Shown one piece after another: positions 8,508 to 17,338 of a stretch of 64,000 nucleotides of DNA. The stretch covers positions 2,294,001 through 2,358,000 of the forward strand of contig NZ_VIVK01000001.1 in the NCBI RefSeq assembly GCF_007828865.1, read 5' to 3'. How positions within the stretch are numbered: the first letter of the stretch is position 1; every line of letters begins with the position of its first letter. Source of the DNA: Kribbella amoyensis (GTDB lineage Bacteria > Actinomycetota > Actinomycetes > Propionibacteriales > Kribbellaceae). Under the pieces are notes generated by a model. The model had not been told where the DNA came from. It did no database searches and saw only the letters and a program-made list of their open reading frames with translations. Position numbers and translations under genes: made by a program.

Positions 8508-8870
8508 GGCAAGGACAGTAGTCGTCGCCTAGGACAAGCGCGGCATCAGTCACCGTGGCCGATTTCGGCCGACCTCGCCGAAATGCGAACAGGGCCGGGC
8601 GGGACCGGTCCGCGGGGCTTGCGGAGATTCTGGTCCGGACCGGAGTGTGGAGGCCTTGAATTCAAGCGATTGTGGGCCGGGGAGGTGCCGATCCGGGATC
8701 CGAGCGTGCACGCCCTGATGCAGAATGCGAACGCGGATGCCGATGCACACATCATTTCGCCCAGGTAGGTCGACGCGGCCCGAGCCGGGATGAAAGAGTT
8801 TTCGCACACGGTCCTACTTCACGGTCCGTACATGGTTGAATGCAGCAGTTCACGCCGATCGGAGGCCGAA
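8508..8870. promoter_or_regulatory. Divergent promoter region between mrfA and bldG
   Basis: About 360 bases separating two divergent genes. An exact direct repeat CACGGTCC occurs at 8807-8814 and 8820-8827, followed by TACATGGT and then the bldG ribosome site GGAGG (8861-8865). The repeat spacing of 13 bp could mark an activator site. Short minus-strand frames at 8546-8809 have no ribosome site and look random. Confidence 0.35.
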
Positions 8871-9200
8871 GTGGATCTGTCGCTGACGACACGTCCGGAG
8901 GGCGGACGTACCGTCGTCGAAGTGGGCGGGGAGATCGACGTCTACACCGCCCCCAAGCTCCGCGAGACCCTGGTGTCGCTGGTCGACGCGGGTCAGTACG
9001 ACCTGGTGGTCGACCTGGAGCGCGTGGAGTTCCTGGACTCCACCGGGCTCGGCGTCCTGGTCGGCGGTCTCAAACGGGTCCGGACCCACGACGGTTCGCT
9101 GGCCCTGGTCTGTACCCAGGAGCGGCTGCTCAAGATCTTCCGGATCACCGGCCTCACCAAGGTCTTCGACATCCATCCCGACGTCGCCTCGGCGATCTGA
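8871..9200 (+). CDS. bldG: Anti-sigma factor antagonist BldG
   Basis: STAS-domain protein of 109 residues, almost word-for-word the BldG pattern: [14 protein letters not shown], then the phosphorylation loop [16 protein letters not shown] with Ser57, and [10 protein letters not shown] near the end. The phosphorylatable Ser controls partner switching with an anti-sigma factor; in Streptomyces this governs development and antibiotic production. The GTG at 8871 is chosen because GGAGG lies five bases upstream and the protein then begins exactly like BldG; the ATG further upstream adds a non-homologous leader. Unlike Streptomyces coelicolor, no anti-sigma factor gene follows; the next gene is hppA. 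Confidence 0.95.
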   Translation: MDLSLTTRPEGGRTVVEVGGEIDVYTAPKLRETLVSLVDAGQYDLVVDLERVEFLDSTGLGVLVGGLKRVRTHDGSLALVCTQERLLKIFRITGLTKVFDIHPDVASAI

Positions 9201-9319
9201 CCCAGAGTGAAAAGGTGTCCCGGTGATCACGCTCGGTGAGCGGCTTGCCTGACATCGGAGGTATGCGTTAGACCACCCTGTCGTCAGGTCTGGTCGGATA
9301 CCCGTTAGAGTGACCCACC

Positions 9320-9416
9320 GCGCCAGGCCACTGGCGCTGTGTCGTATTTCCCCAACCCTTCGGTTGCGGCAGACGGGGGCCGTCAAGCCCTGAGGGGTTG
9401 CCTACAAGGAGGACGG
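9320..9416 (+). promoter_or_regulatory. Structured leader of hppA
   Basis: Between bldG and hppA are a -10-like TAGAGT (9306-9311), a hairpin GCGCCAG-GCCA-CTGGCGC (9320-9337), and a possible longer pairing of CAACCC (9353-9358) with GGGTTG (9395-9400). AAGGAGG precedes the start codon. The run of pairings suggests a folded 5' leader, perhaps only a transcript stabiliser. It does not match a riboswitch I know. Confidence 0.3.
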
Positions 9417-11720
9417 ATGTCCGCGCTGCTTGCTGCACAAGCGGTGGATCTTTCGTCGAGCAACACCACGCTGGTCGTCGTCGTCGGAGTGATCGCGGTG
9501 CTCGCGGTCCTCATCGCGATGGTGTTCCGGGGCCAGGTGCTTGCCGCGAACGATGGCACCGAAAACATGAAGACGATCGCCGCCGCGGTCCAGGAAGGCG
9601 CCTCCGCGTTCCTGAACCGGCAGTTCCGGACGCTCTCGATCTTCGCTGTGGTCGCGTTCCTGTTGCTGTTCCTGCTGCCTGCGCACAGTGACGGCGACAA
9701 CGAGACCGTACTGAAGATCTTCCGGTCGGTCTTCTTCCTGGTCGGTGCGGGATTCTCCGCCCTGATCGGCTACCTGGGCATGTGGCTCGCGACCCGCGCC
9801 AACGTCCGGGTCGCCGCCGCCGCGCGCGACGAGGGCCGGGAGCCGGCCATGCGCGTCGCGTTCCGCACCGGTGGCACCGTGGGAATGGCGACCGTGGGCC
9901 TCGGCCTGCTGGGTGCCGCCCTGGTGGTGCTGCTGTTCAAGGGTGATGCCCCGACCGTGCTCGAGGGCTTCGGTTTCGGTGCCGCCATGCTCGCGATGTT
10001 CATGCGGGTCGGCGGCGGTATCTTTACCAAGGCTGCCGACGTCGGTGCCGACCTGGTCGGCAAGGTGGAGCAGAACATCCCCGAGGACGACCCCCGCAAC
10101 GCGGCGACCATCGCCGACAACGTGGGCGACAACGTCGGTGACTGCGCCGGAATGGCGGCCGACCTGTTCGAGTCGTACGCCGTGATGCTGGTCGCCTCGC
10201 TGATCCTCGGCAAGGCGGCGTTCGGCGAGCAGGGCCTGATCTTCCCGCTGATCGTGCCGGCCATCGGCGCCCTCACCGCGGTGATCGGTGTCTACCTGAC
10301 CCGGCCGCGGGCCGGTGAGAACGGTCTGCGCACCATCAACCGTGCGTTCTACCTGTCCGCACTGATCTCAGCGGTGCTGTGTACCGTCGCGGCCTTCGTC
10401 TACCTGCCGAGCAGCTTCGGCGACCTGACCGGCGCGACCGAGACGATCGCGGCCTTCGACGGCGACCCGCGGGTCATCGCCACCGTCTCGGTGATCATCG
10501 GCATCGTGCTCGCCGCGGTCATCCTGGCGCTGACCGGCTACTTCACCGGGACCGAGGACAAGCCGGTCCAGGACGTCGGCAAGACCTCGCTGACCGGTGC
10601 CGCGACCGTGATCCTGTCCGGTATCTCGGTCGGCTTCGAGTCCGCCGTCTACACCGCCCTGGTGATCGCCGCCGCCGTGTACGGCGCGTTCCTGGTCGGC
10701 GGTACCGGTGTGGTCGCGCTGTTCGCGATCGCGCTGGCCGGTTGCGGTCTGCTCACCACCGTCGGCGTCATCGTCGCGATGGACACCTTCGGCCCGGTCT
10801 CCGACAACGCGCAGGGCATCGCCGAGATGTCCGGCGACGTGGACGGCGAAGCGGCCCAGATCCTCACCGAGCTGGACGCCGTCGGCAACACCACCAAGGC
10901 CATCACCAAGGGCATCGCGATCGCGACCGCCGTGCTCGCGGCGACCGCGTTGTTCGGTTCGTACACGGACGCGATCCGCGCTTCGCTGGCGGAGAACTAC
11001 TCCAAGTTCGAGGCGGACTCGCTGGTGTTCAACCCGGGCACCCTGGTCGGCCTGATCGTCGGTGCCGCCGTGGTGTTCATGTTCTCCGGCCTGGCCATCA
11101 ACGCCGTCGGCCGCGCCGCCGGTGCGGTCGTCTACGAGGTACGCCGCCAGTTCCGGGACATCCCGGGCATCATGGAGGGCACCGGCAAGCCGGAGTACGG
11201 CAAGGTCGTCGACATCTGCACCCGTGACTCGCTGCGGGAGCTGGCGACCCCGGGTCTGCTCGCGATCACCGCGCCGATCGCCGTCGGCTTCGGCCTCGGC
11301 GCCTCGGCGCTGGCCGGCTACCTGGCCGGTGCGATCGCGACCGGCACCCTGATGGCGGTCTTCCTGGCCAACGCCGGTGGCGCGTGGGACAACGCCAAGA
11401 AGCTGGTCGAGGACGGCAACCACGGCGGCAAGGGTTCGCCGGCGCACGAGGCCACCGTCATCGGTGACACCGTCGGTGACCCGTTCAAGGACACCGCCGG
11501 CCCGGCCATCAACCCGCTGATCAAGGTGATGAACCTGGTCTCCGTGCTGATCGCCCCGGCCGTCGTCGGTCTCTCCTCGATCGGCAACGACAGCAACACC
11601 ACGCTGCGCATCATCATCGCGGTCGTCGCCGTCGCGGTGCTGGCCGCCGCGGTGGTCGTCTCCAAGCGCCGGGAGTCGGTCATCTCCGACACCCCGGCCG
11701 AGGTCAACGCCGCCGCATAA
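9417..11720 (+). CDS. hppA: Membrane-bound proton-translocating pyrophosphatase (V-type H+-PPase)
   Basis: Integral membrane pump of 767 residues with about 16 helices. It couples pyrophosphate hydrolysis to proton export. Catalytic acidic motifs are intact: EDDPRN followed by DNVGDNVGDCAG from residue 223, and GDTVGDPFKDTAGP from residue 683. In GNTTKA, residue 494 is Lys; this position (Lys instead of Ala) marks the potassium-independent class of H+-PPases. ATG at 9417 is supported by AAGGAGG six bases upstream; the frame extends further up without a site. The gene sits directly after bldG and ends at a clear hairpin terminator. It recovers energy from biosynthetic pyrophosphate. Confidence 0.97.
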   Translation: MSALLAAQAVDLSSSNTTLVVVVGVIAVLAVLIAMVFRGQVLAANDGTENMKTIAAAVQEGASAFLNRQFRTLSIFAVVAFLLLFLLPAHSDGDNETVLKIFRSVFFLVGAGFSALIGYLGMWLATRANVRVAAAARDEGREPAMRVAFRTGGTVGMATVGLGLLGAALVVLLFKGDAPTVLEGFGFGAAMLAMFMRVGGGIFTKAADVGADLVGKVEQNIPEDDPRNAATIADNVGDNVGDCAGMAADLFESYAVMLVASLILGKAAFGEQGLIFPLIVPAIGALTAVIGVYLTRPRAGENGLRTINRAFYLSALISAVLCTVAAFVYLPSSFGDLTGATETIAAFDGDPRVIATVSVIIGIVLAAVILALTGYFTGTEDKPVQDVGKTSLTGAATVILSGISVGFESAVYTALVIAAAVYGAFLVGGTGVVALFAIALAGCGLLTTVGVIVAMDTFGPVSDNAQGIAEMSGDVDGEAAQILTELDAVGNTTKAITKGIAIATAVLAATALFGSYTDAIRASLAENYSKFEADSLVFNPGTLVGLIVGAAVVFMFSGLAINAVGRAAGAVVYEVRRQFRDIPGIMEGTGKPEYGKVVDICTRDSLRELATPGLLAITAPIAVGFGLGASALAGYLAGAIATGTLMAVFLANAGGAWDNAKKLVEDGNHGGKGSPAHEATVIGDTVGDPFKDTAGPAINPLIKVMNLVSVLIAPAVVGLSSIGNDSNTTLRIIIAVVAVAVLAAAVVVSKRRESVISDTPAEVNAAA

Positions 11721-11761
11721 CCAGCGCAGAGCAGCACCCAGCACCAAGCTGGCGTACTACC

Positions 11762-11797
11762 GAAAGGCCCGCCGGGAACCTCCCCGGCGGGCCTTTC
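11762..11797 (+). terminator. hppA terminator
   Basis: Perfect 15-bp stem GAAAGGCCCGCCGGG / CCCGGCGGGCCTTTC with a 6-nt loop, 41 bp after the hppA stop. Confidence 0.85.
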
Positions 11798-12230
11798 GCC
11801 TGTCCGGCATGCGCCTGGCCGGTGCGATTGCCGATTCGCTGCCCGGAGCAACCACCACCTGCTGGGCTGCTCGTCCCGGCCGGGGACGGTTGTTGTTTCT
11901 CGGTTCGTCAACGGTTGTCTGTTGGTTGGGTTGTGGCGGCGGGGTGCGGTTGCTTCCAAGTGGGAGTGACCTTCAGGTTGGGTGCAACCCTTTGGTCGGG
12001 TGGTTGTCGACTTTCGTCGGATGCGGCCGGGTGCCTTGGTGGGGAATGCTCGGGGGAGGCTCAGGGAGGTAACCGATGGCACCCGGCGAAGGACGGACGG
12101 CAGACTCCATCCTGAGGTGGACACACCGGATCCGCCCGGGGTCCGATGTGATGACCCGGCTCGGCCTTGATACTGAAGTGGACTGCCCGCCCCCTGACAT
12201 CCGGCGCGCTACCGAACGAGGAGTACGGCG
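11798..12230. other. GT-rich non-coding stretch with G-quadruplex potential
   Basis: About 430 bases without a believable gene. Between roughly 11886 and 12018 the plus strand is unusually rich in G and T, with GGTTG repeated about six times (for example near 11888, 11913, 11924 and 11948). 11924-11944 reads as closely spaced G runs (GG, GGG, GG, GG, GGGG) that could form a two-tetrad quadruplex. The last 60 bases lead into the ABC exporter gene and hold GAGGAG at about 12218. The function of the tract is unknown. Confidence 0.4.
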
Positions 12231-13232
12231 ATGATCGAGGCACAAGGCCTCACCAAGCGATACGGCGCAACCGTTGCCGTTGACAACCTGTCGTTCCAGG
12301 TCAAACCAGGCAAGGTGACCGGCTTCCTCGGCCCGAACGGGGCCGGCAAGTCGACCACGATGCGGATGATGCTGGGACTCGACAACCCGACCTCCGGCGA
12401 CGTCCGGATCGACGGAAAGCACTACCGCGACCTGCGGCAGCCGCTGACCAAGATCGGCGCGCTGCTGGACGCGAAATGGGTCCACCCGAACCGGTCGGCC
12501 CGGGCGCACCTGGCCTGGATGGCCGCCTCCAACAAACTGCCGAGCAGCCGCGTCGACGCCGTGCTCGAGATGGTCGGCCTGTCCACCGTCGCGAACAAGC
12601 GGGCCGGCGCGTACTCGCTGGGTATGTCGCAGCGGCTCGGGATCGCGGGCGCCCTGCTCGGCGACCCGGAGGTGCTGCTCTTCGACGAGCCGGTGAACGG
12701 TCTCGACCCGGAGGGCATCGTCTGGATCCGGACGTTCATGCAGAAGCTGGCCGAAGAGGGCCGCACCGTGCTGGTCTCCAGCCACCTGCTGTCCGAGATG
12801 GCGCTGACCGCCGAGGAACTGATCGTGATCGGCCGCGGCCGGCTGATCGCGCAGAGCTCGACCACCGAGTTCGTCGACCGCGCCAGCGGTACCACGATCA
12901 AGGTCCGCAGCCCGCAGCTCGACCAGCTCCAGGGCGTGCTCCACGAGCAGCAGCTCGTCACCCGGCTCGGCCAGGACGAGACCCAGAACAAGGTCCTGTT
13001 CGTCGACGGCAACCTGACCACCGACCAGATCGGTGAGGTGGCCGCCGCCCAGGGCATCGTGCTGCACGAGCTCACGCTGCAGCGTGGCTCGCTGGAGCAG
13101 GCCTTCATGCAGATGACCGGTGACTCGGTCCAGTACCACGCGCACGACGAGATCGCAGCGGTGACCGACGTGAACGCCGGGGCGATCGACCCCGGTGCCG
13201 TCCCCGGCACCGAGCCGAAGGGGAGCAACTGA
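12231..13232 (+). CDS. ABC-2 type exporter ATP-binding protein
   Basis: Cytoplasmic ATPase of 333 residues. Walker A GPNGAGKST is at 34-42, the signature is LGMSQR and Walker B is VLLFDEPVNGLDP; the switch His lies in SSHLLSEM. These belong to the drug/antibiotic exporter (DrrA/CcmA-like) branch. After the nucleotide-binding domain come about 110 residues of DUF4162-like C-terminal region and a short acidic tail. It begins after GAGGAG and is one base short of touching the permease gene, so the two form an exporter pair. The cargo is unknown; actinobacterial relatives often move antibiotics or lipids. Confidence 0.9.
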   Translation: MIEAQGLTKRYGATVAVDNLSFQVKPGKVTGFLGPNGAGKSTTMRMMLGLDNPTSGDVRIDGKHYRDLRQPLTKIGALLDAKWVHPNRSARAHLAWMAASNKLPSSRVDAVLEMVGLSTVANKRAGAYSLGMSQRLGIAGALLGDPEVLLFDEPVNGLDPEGIVWIRTFMQKLAEEGRTVLVSSHLLSEMALTAEELIVIGRGRLIAQSSTTEFVDRASGTTIKVRSPQLDQLQGVLHEQQLVTRLGQDETQNKVLFVDGNLTTDQIGEVAAAQGIVLHELTLQRGSLEQAFMQMTGDSVQYHAHDEIAAVTDVNAGAIDPGAVPGTEPKGSN

Positions 13233-13233
13233 C

Positions 13234-13998
13234 ATGTCGGTCATCGCAGTCGAGCGGATCAAGCTCTTCTCCACCCGCTCGCCGTGGTGGTGCATGGTCA
13301 TCTCCGCGGTCCTGACCATCGGTCTCGCGGCGCTCTCGACGGCCTTCCTGGGCACCGCCGACGAGCCGCAGGCGACGATCTTCATGACCCAGGGCGGGGC
13401 GCAGCTCAGCCAGATGGTGATGATGGTGATGGCCGCGCTGGCCGTCACCACGGAGTACCGGTTCGGCACCATCCGGACCAGCTTCCAGGCAGTGCCGCAG
13501 CGGGCCGCGCTGCTGCTCGGCAAGACCGCGGTGGTCGCGGTGCTGGCCGGCCTGGTGGGCCTGATCGCCTCCTTCGGCGCGTGGTTCATCGGCAGCCTCT
13601 TCGTCAGCGGTGCGGACCTGTCGATCAACACGGGCGCCGAGTGGCGACTGCTGGCCGGCCAGGGCATCGTCTTCGCACTCTCCGCCGTGATCGCGGTCGC
13701 GGTCGGCATCATGATCCGGCAGAGCGCCGGTGCGATCGCGATCCTGATCCTCTGGCCGCTGCTGGTGGAGAGCCTGTTCACGCTGATCCCGAAGGTCGGC
13801 GACGACATGGCCAAGTGGTCGCCGTTCGCGAACGCCAGCTCGTTCCTGAACCAGGGGCAGGACATGGGCCTGGCCGGTGGCTTCGCCGGCAGTGGCGACT
13901 TCGCCCTCGGTCCGTGGTGGGCCCTGCTGTACTTCGCCGCCTGGGCAGCGGCGCTGATGGCCCTGGCGCTGGCGACCGCGAGCAAGCGCGACGCCTGA
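13234..13998 (+). CDS. ABC-2 type exporter permease
   Basis: A membrane protein of 254 residues with about six helices, beginning MSVIAVERIKLFSTRSPWW, the usual amphipathic start of ABC-2 permeases. ATG at 13234 follows the ATPase stop (13232) by one base, with GGGGAGC as ribosome site. Hydrophobic segments include VVAVLAGLVGLIASFGAWFI and IIVFALSAVIAVAVGIM-like stretches; an internal MMVMAALAVTTEYRFGTI loop is characteristic. With the upstream ATPase it should form a two-component exporter. A hairpin at 14071 ends the unit. Confidence 0.88.
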   Translation: MSVIAVERIKLFSTRSPWWCMVISAVLTIGLAALSTAFLGTADEPQATIFMTQGGAQLSQMVMMVMAALAVTTEYRFGTIRTSFQAVPQRAALLLGKTAVVAVLAGLVGLIASFGAWFIGSLFVSGADLSINTGAEWRLLAGQGIVFALSAVIAVAVGIMIRQSAGAIAILILWPLLVESLFTLIPKVGDDMAKWSPFANASSFLNQGQDMGLAGGFAGSGDFALGPWWALLYFAAWAAALMALALATASKRDA

Positions 13999-14070
13999 CA
14001 GACCACCGCCGGATGGTGCAGCGATCCGGCGGTCCCAGGCCCGGCCGGGCTGAGGGGTCCTGGCCGCATC

Positions 14071-14106
14071 GGCCCGTGGAGCGTCTCCAGAGACGCCCCA
14101 CGGGCC
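14071..14106 (+). terminator. Terminator of the ABC-2 exporter operon
   Basis: Two-part stem: outer GGCCCGTGG / CCACGGGCC and inner GCGTCTC / GAGACGC with a tiny loop, 73 bp after the permease stop. Confidence 0.75.
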
Positions 14107-14193
14107 GTTCCCTGTTCCGGGGCGTTCGGGGTGGGCCCGATGTGGGTGAGAAGGGGCTGGCGGGTCGGTGGCGGAACCCGTTAAATTTCGCGC

Positions 14194-14982
14194 ATGACCG
14201 ACTGGGCGCGGGTGCGTACCGAAGGCTTCGCCGTTCCGGACGGCCGCCCGCTGTCCGACCTGGTGGCGGAGCTGTCGTCGATGCTGAGGTCGCCGGATCC
14301 GGTGGTCCGGGACCAGCAGGCGTACTCGACGCTCGCCACCTGGATCGGCAACGGCGTGCTCGGTGCCGGTCAGCTGCGCGAGCTCGGCGACGAGATGGTG
14401 GCCCGGTTCGGCGATCCCGAGGTGCAGGCGCGGACCTTCGCGCCGTTGATCCTCGACGCGATCGTCTCGGCGGGCACGTTCGAGCCGGCCTGGGTCCCGC
14501 CGTTCGAGCGCTGGTACGTGGACGAGGAGGATCTCCGCGGCCACGATCCGAAGCTCGGCTGGCTGCACGCGGTCGCGCACGGGGCGGACCTGCTCGGCAC
14601 CCTCGGACTCGCGTCCGCGGTCGAGCCGATGGAGATGCTGCGCCTCGGTATCGGCCGCCTGCTCACGCCCACCGAGTACGTCCTGCGCGAGCTCGAGGAC
14701 GACCGTCTCGGCTTCGCGCTGGCCGCCACGTTGACCCGCGCCGACCTCGCCGAGGCGGACGCGACCGGGTGGCTCGATCCCGCGGCGCGTGCCGTGGCTC
14801 AGCGGACGCCGGAGGGATTCCCGCCCGAGGTCACGAACACCTTGCGCACCCTGCGCGTCGTCTACGTCCTGGTCGACCACGGGGTCCGGGTCGACCAGAA
14901 GACCGTCCAGGTCCCGCACCGCAGGGCCGTCAAGGCGAAGCTCGTCGAGGTCCTGCGGGTCGCGACGCCCCACTTCCTCTGA
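14194..14982 (+). CDS. DUF2785 family protein
   Basis: A soluble protein of 262 residues with no signal or membrane segment. The conserved block DPKLGWLHAVAHGADLL (about residues 120-136) is the hallmark of DUF2785, a helical-repeat family of unknown biochemical role. The remainder is helical and rich in Leu, Arg and Glu. It stands alone after a terminator, and the downstream methyltransferase starts 23 bp after its stop, so the two may share a transcript. Confidence 0.75.
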   Translation: MTDWARVRTEGFAVPDGRPLSDLVAELSSMLRSPDPVVRDQQAYSTLATWIGNGVLGAGQLRELGDEMVARFGDPEVQARTFAPLILDAIVSAGTFEPAWVPPFERWYVDEEDLRGHDPKLGWLHAVAHGADLLGTLGLASAVEPMEMLRLGIGRLLTPTEYVLRELEDDRLGFALAATLTRADLAEADATGWLDPAARAVAQRTPEGFPPEVTNTLRTLRVVYVLVDHGVRVDQKTVQVPHRRAVKAKLVEVLRVATPHFL

Positions 14983-15005
14983 ATCCGGGGATCTCCACCA
15001 CCACG

Positions 15006-15803
15006 ATGACCACAGCTGACATCCGCGCCAACTATTCACAGGTCGCCACCGCCTACGACGGGAAATGGGCCGACGTCCTCGCCGTCCATGCGCGCGCCGT
15101 CGCCGACCGGCTGGATCTCCGCGACGCCCGCCGGGTCGCCGAGCTCGGCTGCGGTCCGGGCCGGTTGCTCGATCACCTGGCCGGGCTCGCTCCGCAGGCG
15201 CAGGTGATCGGCTCGGACCTGACCGAGGAGATGCTCCGGCGAGCACCGGCCCGCTACGACAGGGTGCTCGGTGACCTGCAGGCGTTGCCGTTCGCCTCGG
15301 CGACCCTGGACGCCGCGGTGATGCCGTTCGTGTTGTTCCATGTCCCCGATCTCCCGTTGGCGCTCGCCGAGATCCGGCGAATCCTGACTCCCGGTGGTTC
15401 CTTCGCGGCGGTGACCTGGTCGGGCCACGACCCGCATTCCGCGTACGACGTGTGGGTGCGGGTGATCGACGAGCACGGGGCTCCGGACGATCCGTCGCCG
15501 CAGATGCCGTCGAACGACGTCACCTCCGATCCGGCGAAGCTCCGCACTGCTCTGGAAGCGGCCGGATTCGGTCAGGTCGAGATCACCGTGGAACGCTTTC
15601 GGCACGCGCCGACCGCTGCCGAGTTCCTCGCTCACTCCCAGGTGGTCGGTGCCATGGCCCGCCGGATCAACCTGTTGCCGGCGGATCGTCGAACGGCCTG
15701 CCTGGCGGCTGCTGAGCGGGCACTGGCCGAGCTGGATCCTGAGGCCTTCGTGGAGTCAGGAACCGTGCTCTACGCGACAGCTCGTGCGGGCGATGCCGGC
15801 TAG
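15006..15803 (+). CDS. Class I SAM-dependent methyltransferase, UbiE/Methyltransf_11 type
   Basis: A cytoplasmic enzyme of 265 residues. Motif I VAELGCGPGRLLDHL binds S-adenosylmethionine, the acidic loop GSDLTEEML follows, and motif III region ILTPGGSF is present. The N terminus (IRANYSQVATAYDGKW) is typical of small-molecule methyltransferases in this branch. The substrate is not predictable. ATG at 15006 gives the family length, although the ribosome site is weak; the frame is open for a long way upstream over other genes. It may be translated from the DUF2785 transcript. Confidence 0.85.
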   Translation: MTTADIRANYSQVATAYDGKWADVLAVHARAVADRLDLRDARRVAELGCGPGRLLDHLAGLAPQAQVIGSDLTEEMLRRAPARYDRVLGDLQALPFASATLDAAVMPFVLFHVPDLPLALAEIRRILTPGGSFAAVTWSGHDPHSAYDVWVRVIDEHGAPDDPSPQMPSNDVTSDPAKLRTALEAAGFGQVEITVERFRHAPTAAEFLAHSQVVGAMARRINLLPADRRTACLAAAERALAELDPEAFVESGTVLYATARAGDAG

Positions 15804-15839
15804 ACAACACCTCCGTCCTCGCTGCTCCACCGCAGCCGG

Positions 15840-17207
15840 TCACTGGAAGGTCGCGGTGGCGGTGAGCGTCGGGTAGACGGCGGTGCCGCTCCTTGGTGAG
15901 GGTTCGCTGAAGGTCTTGCTGGCGAAGGTCATGCGGGGCGTCACCATGAGGACCACCGACTTCGCGGTCTCGGGGACGAGCAACGTGGCAGTGCCCGACT
16001 CCGGCGTTGCGTCGGAGGGCGCGACCGCGACGCCGTCCACGGTGGCCGTGACGAAGGGCTTGGTCCAGGCGTTCGTGTAGAGGATCCAGGTGAACTCCAG
16101 CTCGGACTCGAGCGACACCCGGACCCAGGCCTTGCCGGCCGGTGCCCAGCCGCGCTGCGGATCCCACGGAGTCAGGGCGGCCTTCTTCAACGTCAGGTCG
16201 AGCTTGCTCTCGAAATCCCTGCCCTGGTTGACAGAACCGTTCGTCAAGGTCTTCGCCAAGGTCGCGGTCGTCGTGGTCCGGTAGTACGCGGCGGCCGCGG
16301 TCGTGGTGCGCTTGCCGCTGACCAACGACAGCGACTGGGTCAGGGCGCCGTTGGTGGCCGTCAGCAGGACGTCCGACGCGTTCTCCGGGACCGAGGCGAT
16401 GATCATCTGTCCCGATGTCGTGGCGGTGAGCGCTTTGGTCAGGACGGTGACTGGTCGCTGCTCGCTGCCGACGGTCAAGGTCCACTTCGTCCGGGCCGGT
16501 GCGGTGGTCGCGGCTTGGACCGCGGGCTCGCCGGTGAGACCGTCCAGGGTCGGCGTGGTGCCGAACACGGCCGCCACGAACTTCTCCCCGTCCGCCGGGC
16601 GGCGGATCTCGGTCCCGCTGCCGATCGTCGCCGGGGTCGCGATCCCTTGCAGGGTGAGCGTTCCGTCCGGGACGACGAGCTTGCCGTCGGCCGGCCTGAG
16701 CTCGAGGGTGGCCGGCTTGTCGGTAATGTCGGTGAAGCCCGCCGTCTCCGCTGGGGGAGGTGGTGCTGCCAGGGTGTCGGCGTTGTCAGGCGCCTTCTTG
16801 TCGTCCGGGCGCCACAACGCGCTGCTCTCCGGGTGGACCTGTGATCGCTGCCAAGGCTCGTTCGTAGGGATCTCCAGGCCGGGCTTGTCGCTGCCGGTCG
16901 CCTGGACCCGCACGATGTCCCAGACACGACCCTCGGCGGTCCCGAGGCGGCGGAGCGGGCCGCAGGCCATGGTACCGAGCGACTTGTTGCTATCGGCACC
17001 GGTCACGAGGTAGCAGCGCGCGTCCGTGCTCAGGTTCTTGTGCGGCTCCGCGTCGACGCGGCGGTGCCAGTCGCCCTCGGCCGTGGCGAGGAAGGCCTCG
17101 GTGGTCTTCTTCTCGACCGTGCCGGCGCCCGTCTCCAAGCCGTCGGCACCACAACCGGCCACCAGCAGCAGGCCGGCGGCGACGGTCAGTCCCGTCCATG
17201 TCCTCAT
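15840..17207 (-). CDS. Secreted lipoprotein of unknown function
   Basis: A 455-residue protein beginning MRTWTGLTVAAGLLLVAGC with lipobox LVAGC, so it is probably lipid-anchored outside the cell. The mature chain is rich in Thr, Ala and short beta-like segments. It contains a few Cys (RCYLVTG, TMACGPLR) that may pair, and a proline-rich linker (LAAPPPPAETAG) around residue 150. The C-terminal half looks like repeated beta domains. I recognise no family. Start ATG at 17207 follows AAGGGG. Convergent with the upstream methyltransferase, with only 36 bp between stops, and divergent from the next one. Confidence 0.7.
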   Translation of the reverse strand: MRTWTGLTVAAGLLLVAGCGADGLETGAGTVEKKTTEAFLATAEGDWHRRVDAEPHKNLSTDARCYLVTGADSNKSLGTMACGPLRRLGTAEGRVWDIVRVQATGSDKPGLEIPTNEPWQRSQVHPESSALWRPDDKKAPDNADTLAAPPPPAETAGFTDITDKPATLELRPADGKLVVPDGTLTLQGIATPATIGSGTEIRRPADGEKFVAAVFGTTPTLDGLTGEPAVQAATTAPARTKWTLTVGSEQRPVTVLTKALTATTSGQMIIASVPENASDVLLTATNGALTQSLSLVSGKRTTTAAAAYYRTTTTATLAKTLTNGSVNQGRDFESKLDLTLKKAALTPWDPQRGWAPAGKAWVRVSLESELEFTWILYTNAWTKPFVTATVDGVAVAPSDATPESGTATLLVPETAKSVVLMVTPRMTFASKTFSEPSPRSGTAVYPTLTATATFQ

Positions 17208-17338
17208 CGCGAATCCCCTTCATCTGCAAGGCTTTGATGTCAGGAATCGTGCCAGGATCGGACCCTCCGCAACGGGGTGAATCCGAACCTGTGGATAACT
17301 TCGCGGGAGTTGACAGCGGACCTGGGAGGATGGTGGAC

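Noticed and set aside
8546..8809. Short minus-strand frames between mrfA and bldG
   Set aside because: No ribosome site, no hydrophobic or domain pattern; the sequence fits a promoter region.
11973..15246. Long minus-strand frames over the ABC exporter and methyltransferase genes
   Set aside because: All real domain motifs lie on the plus strand; these frames contain no recognisable domain.
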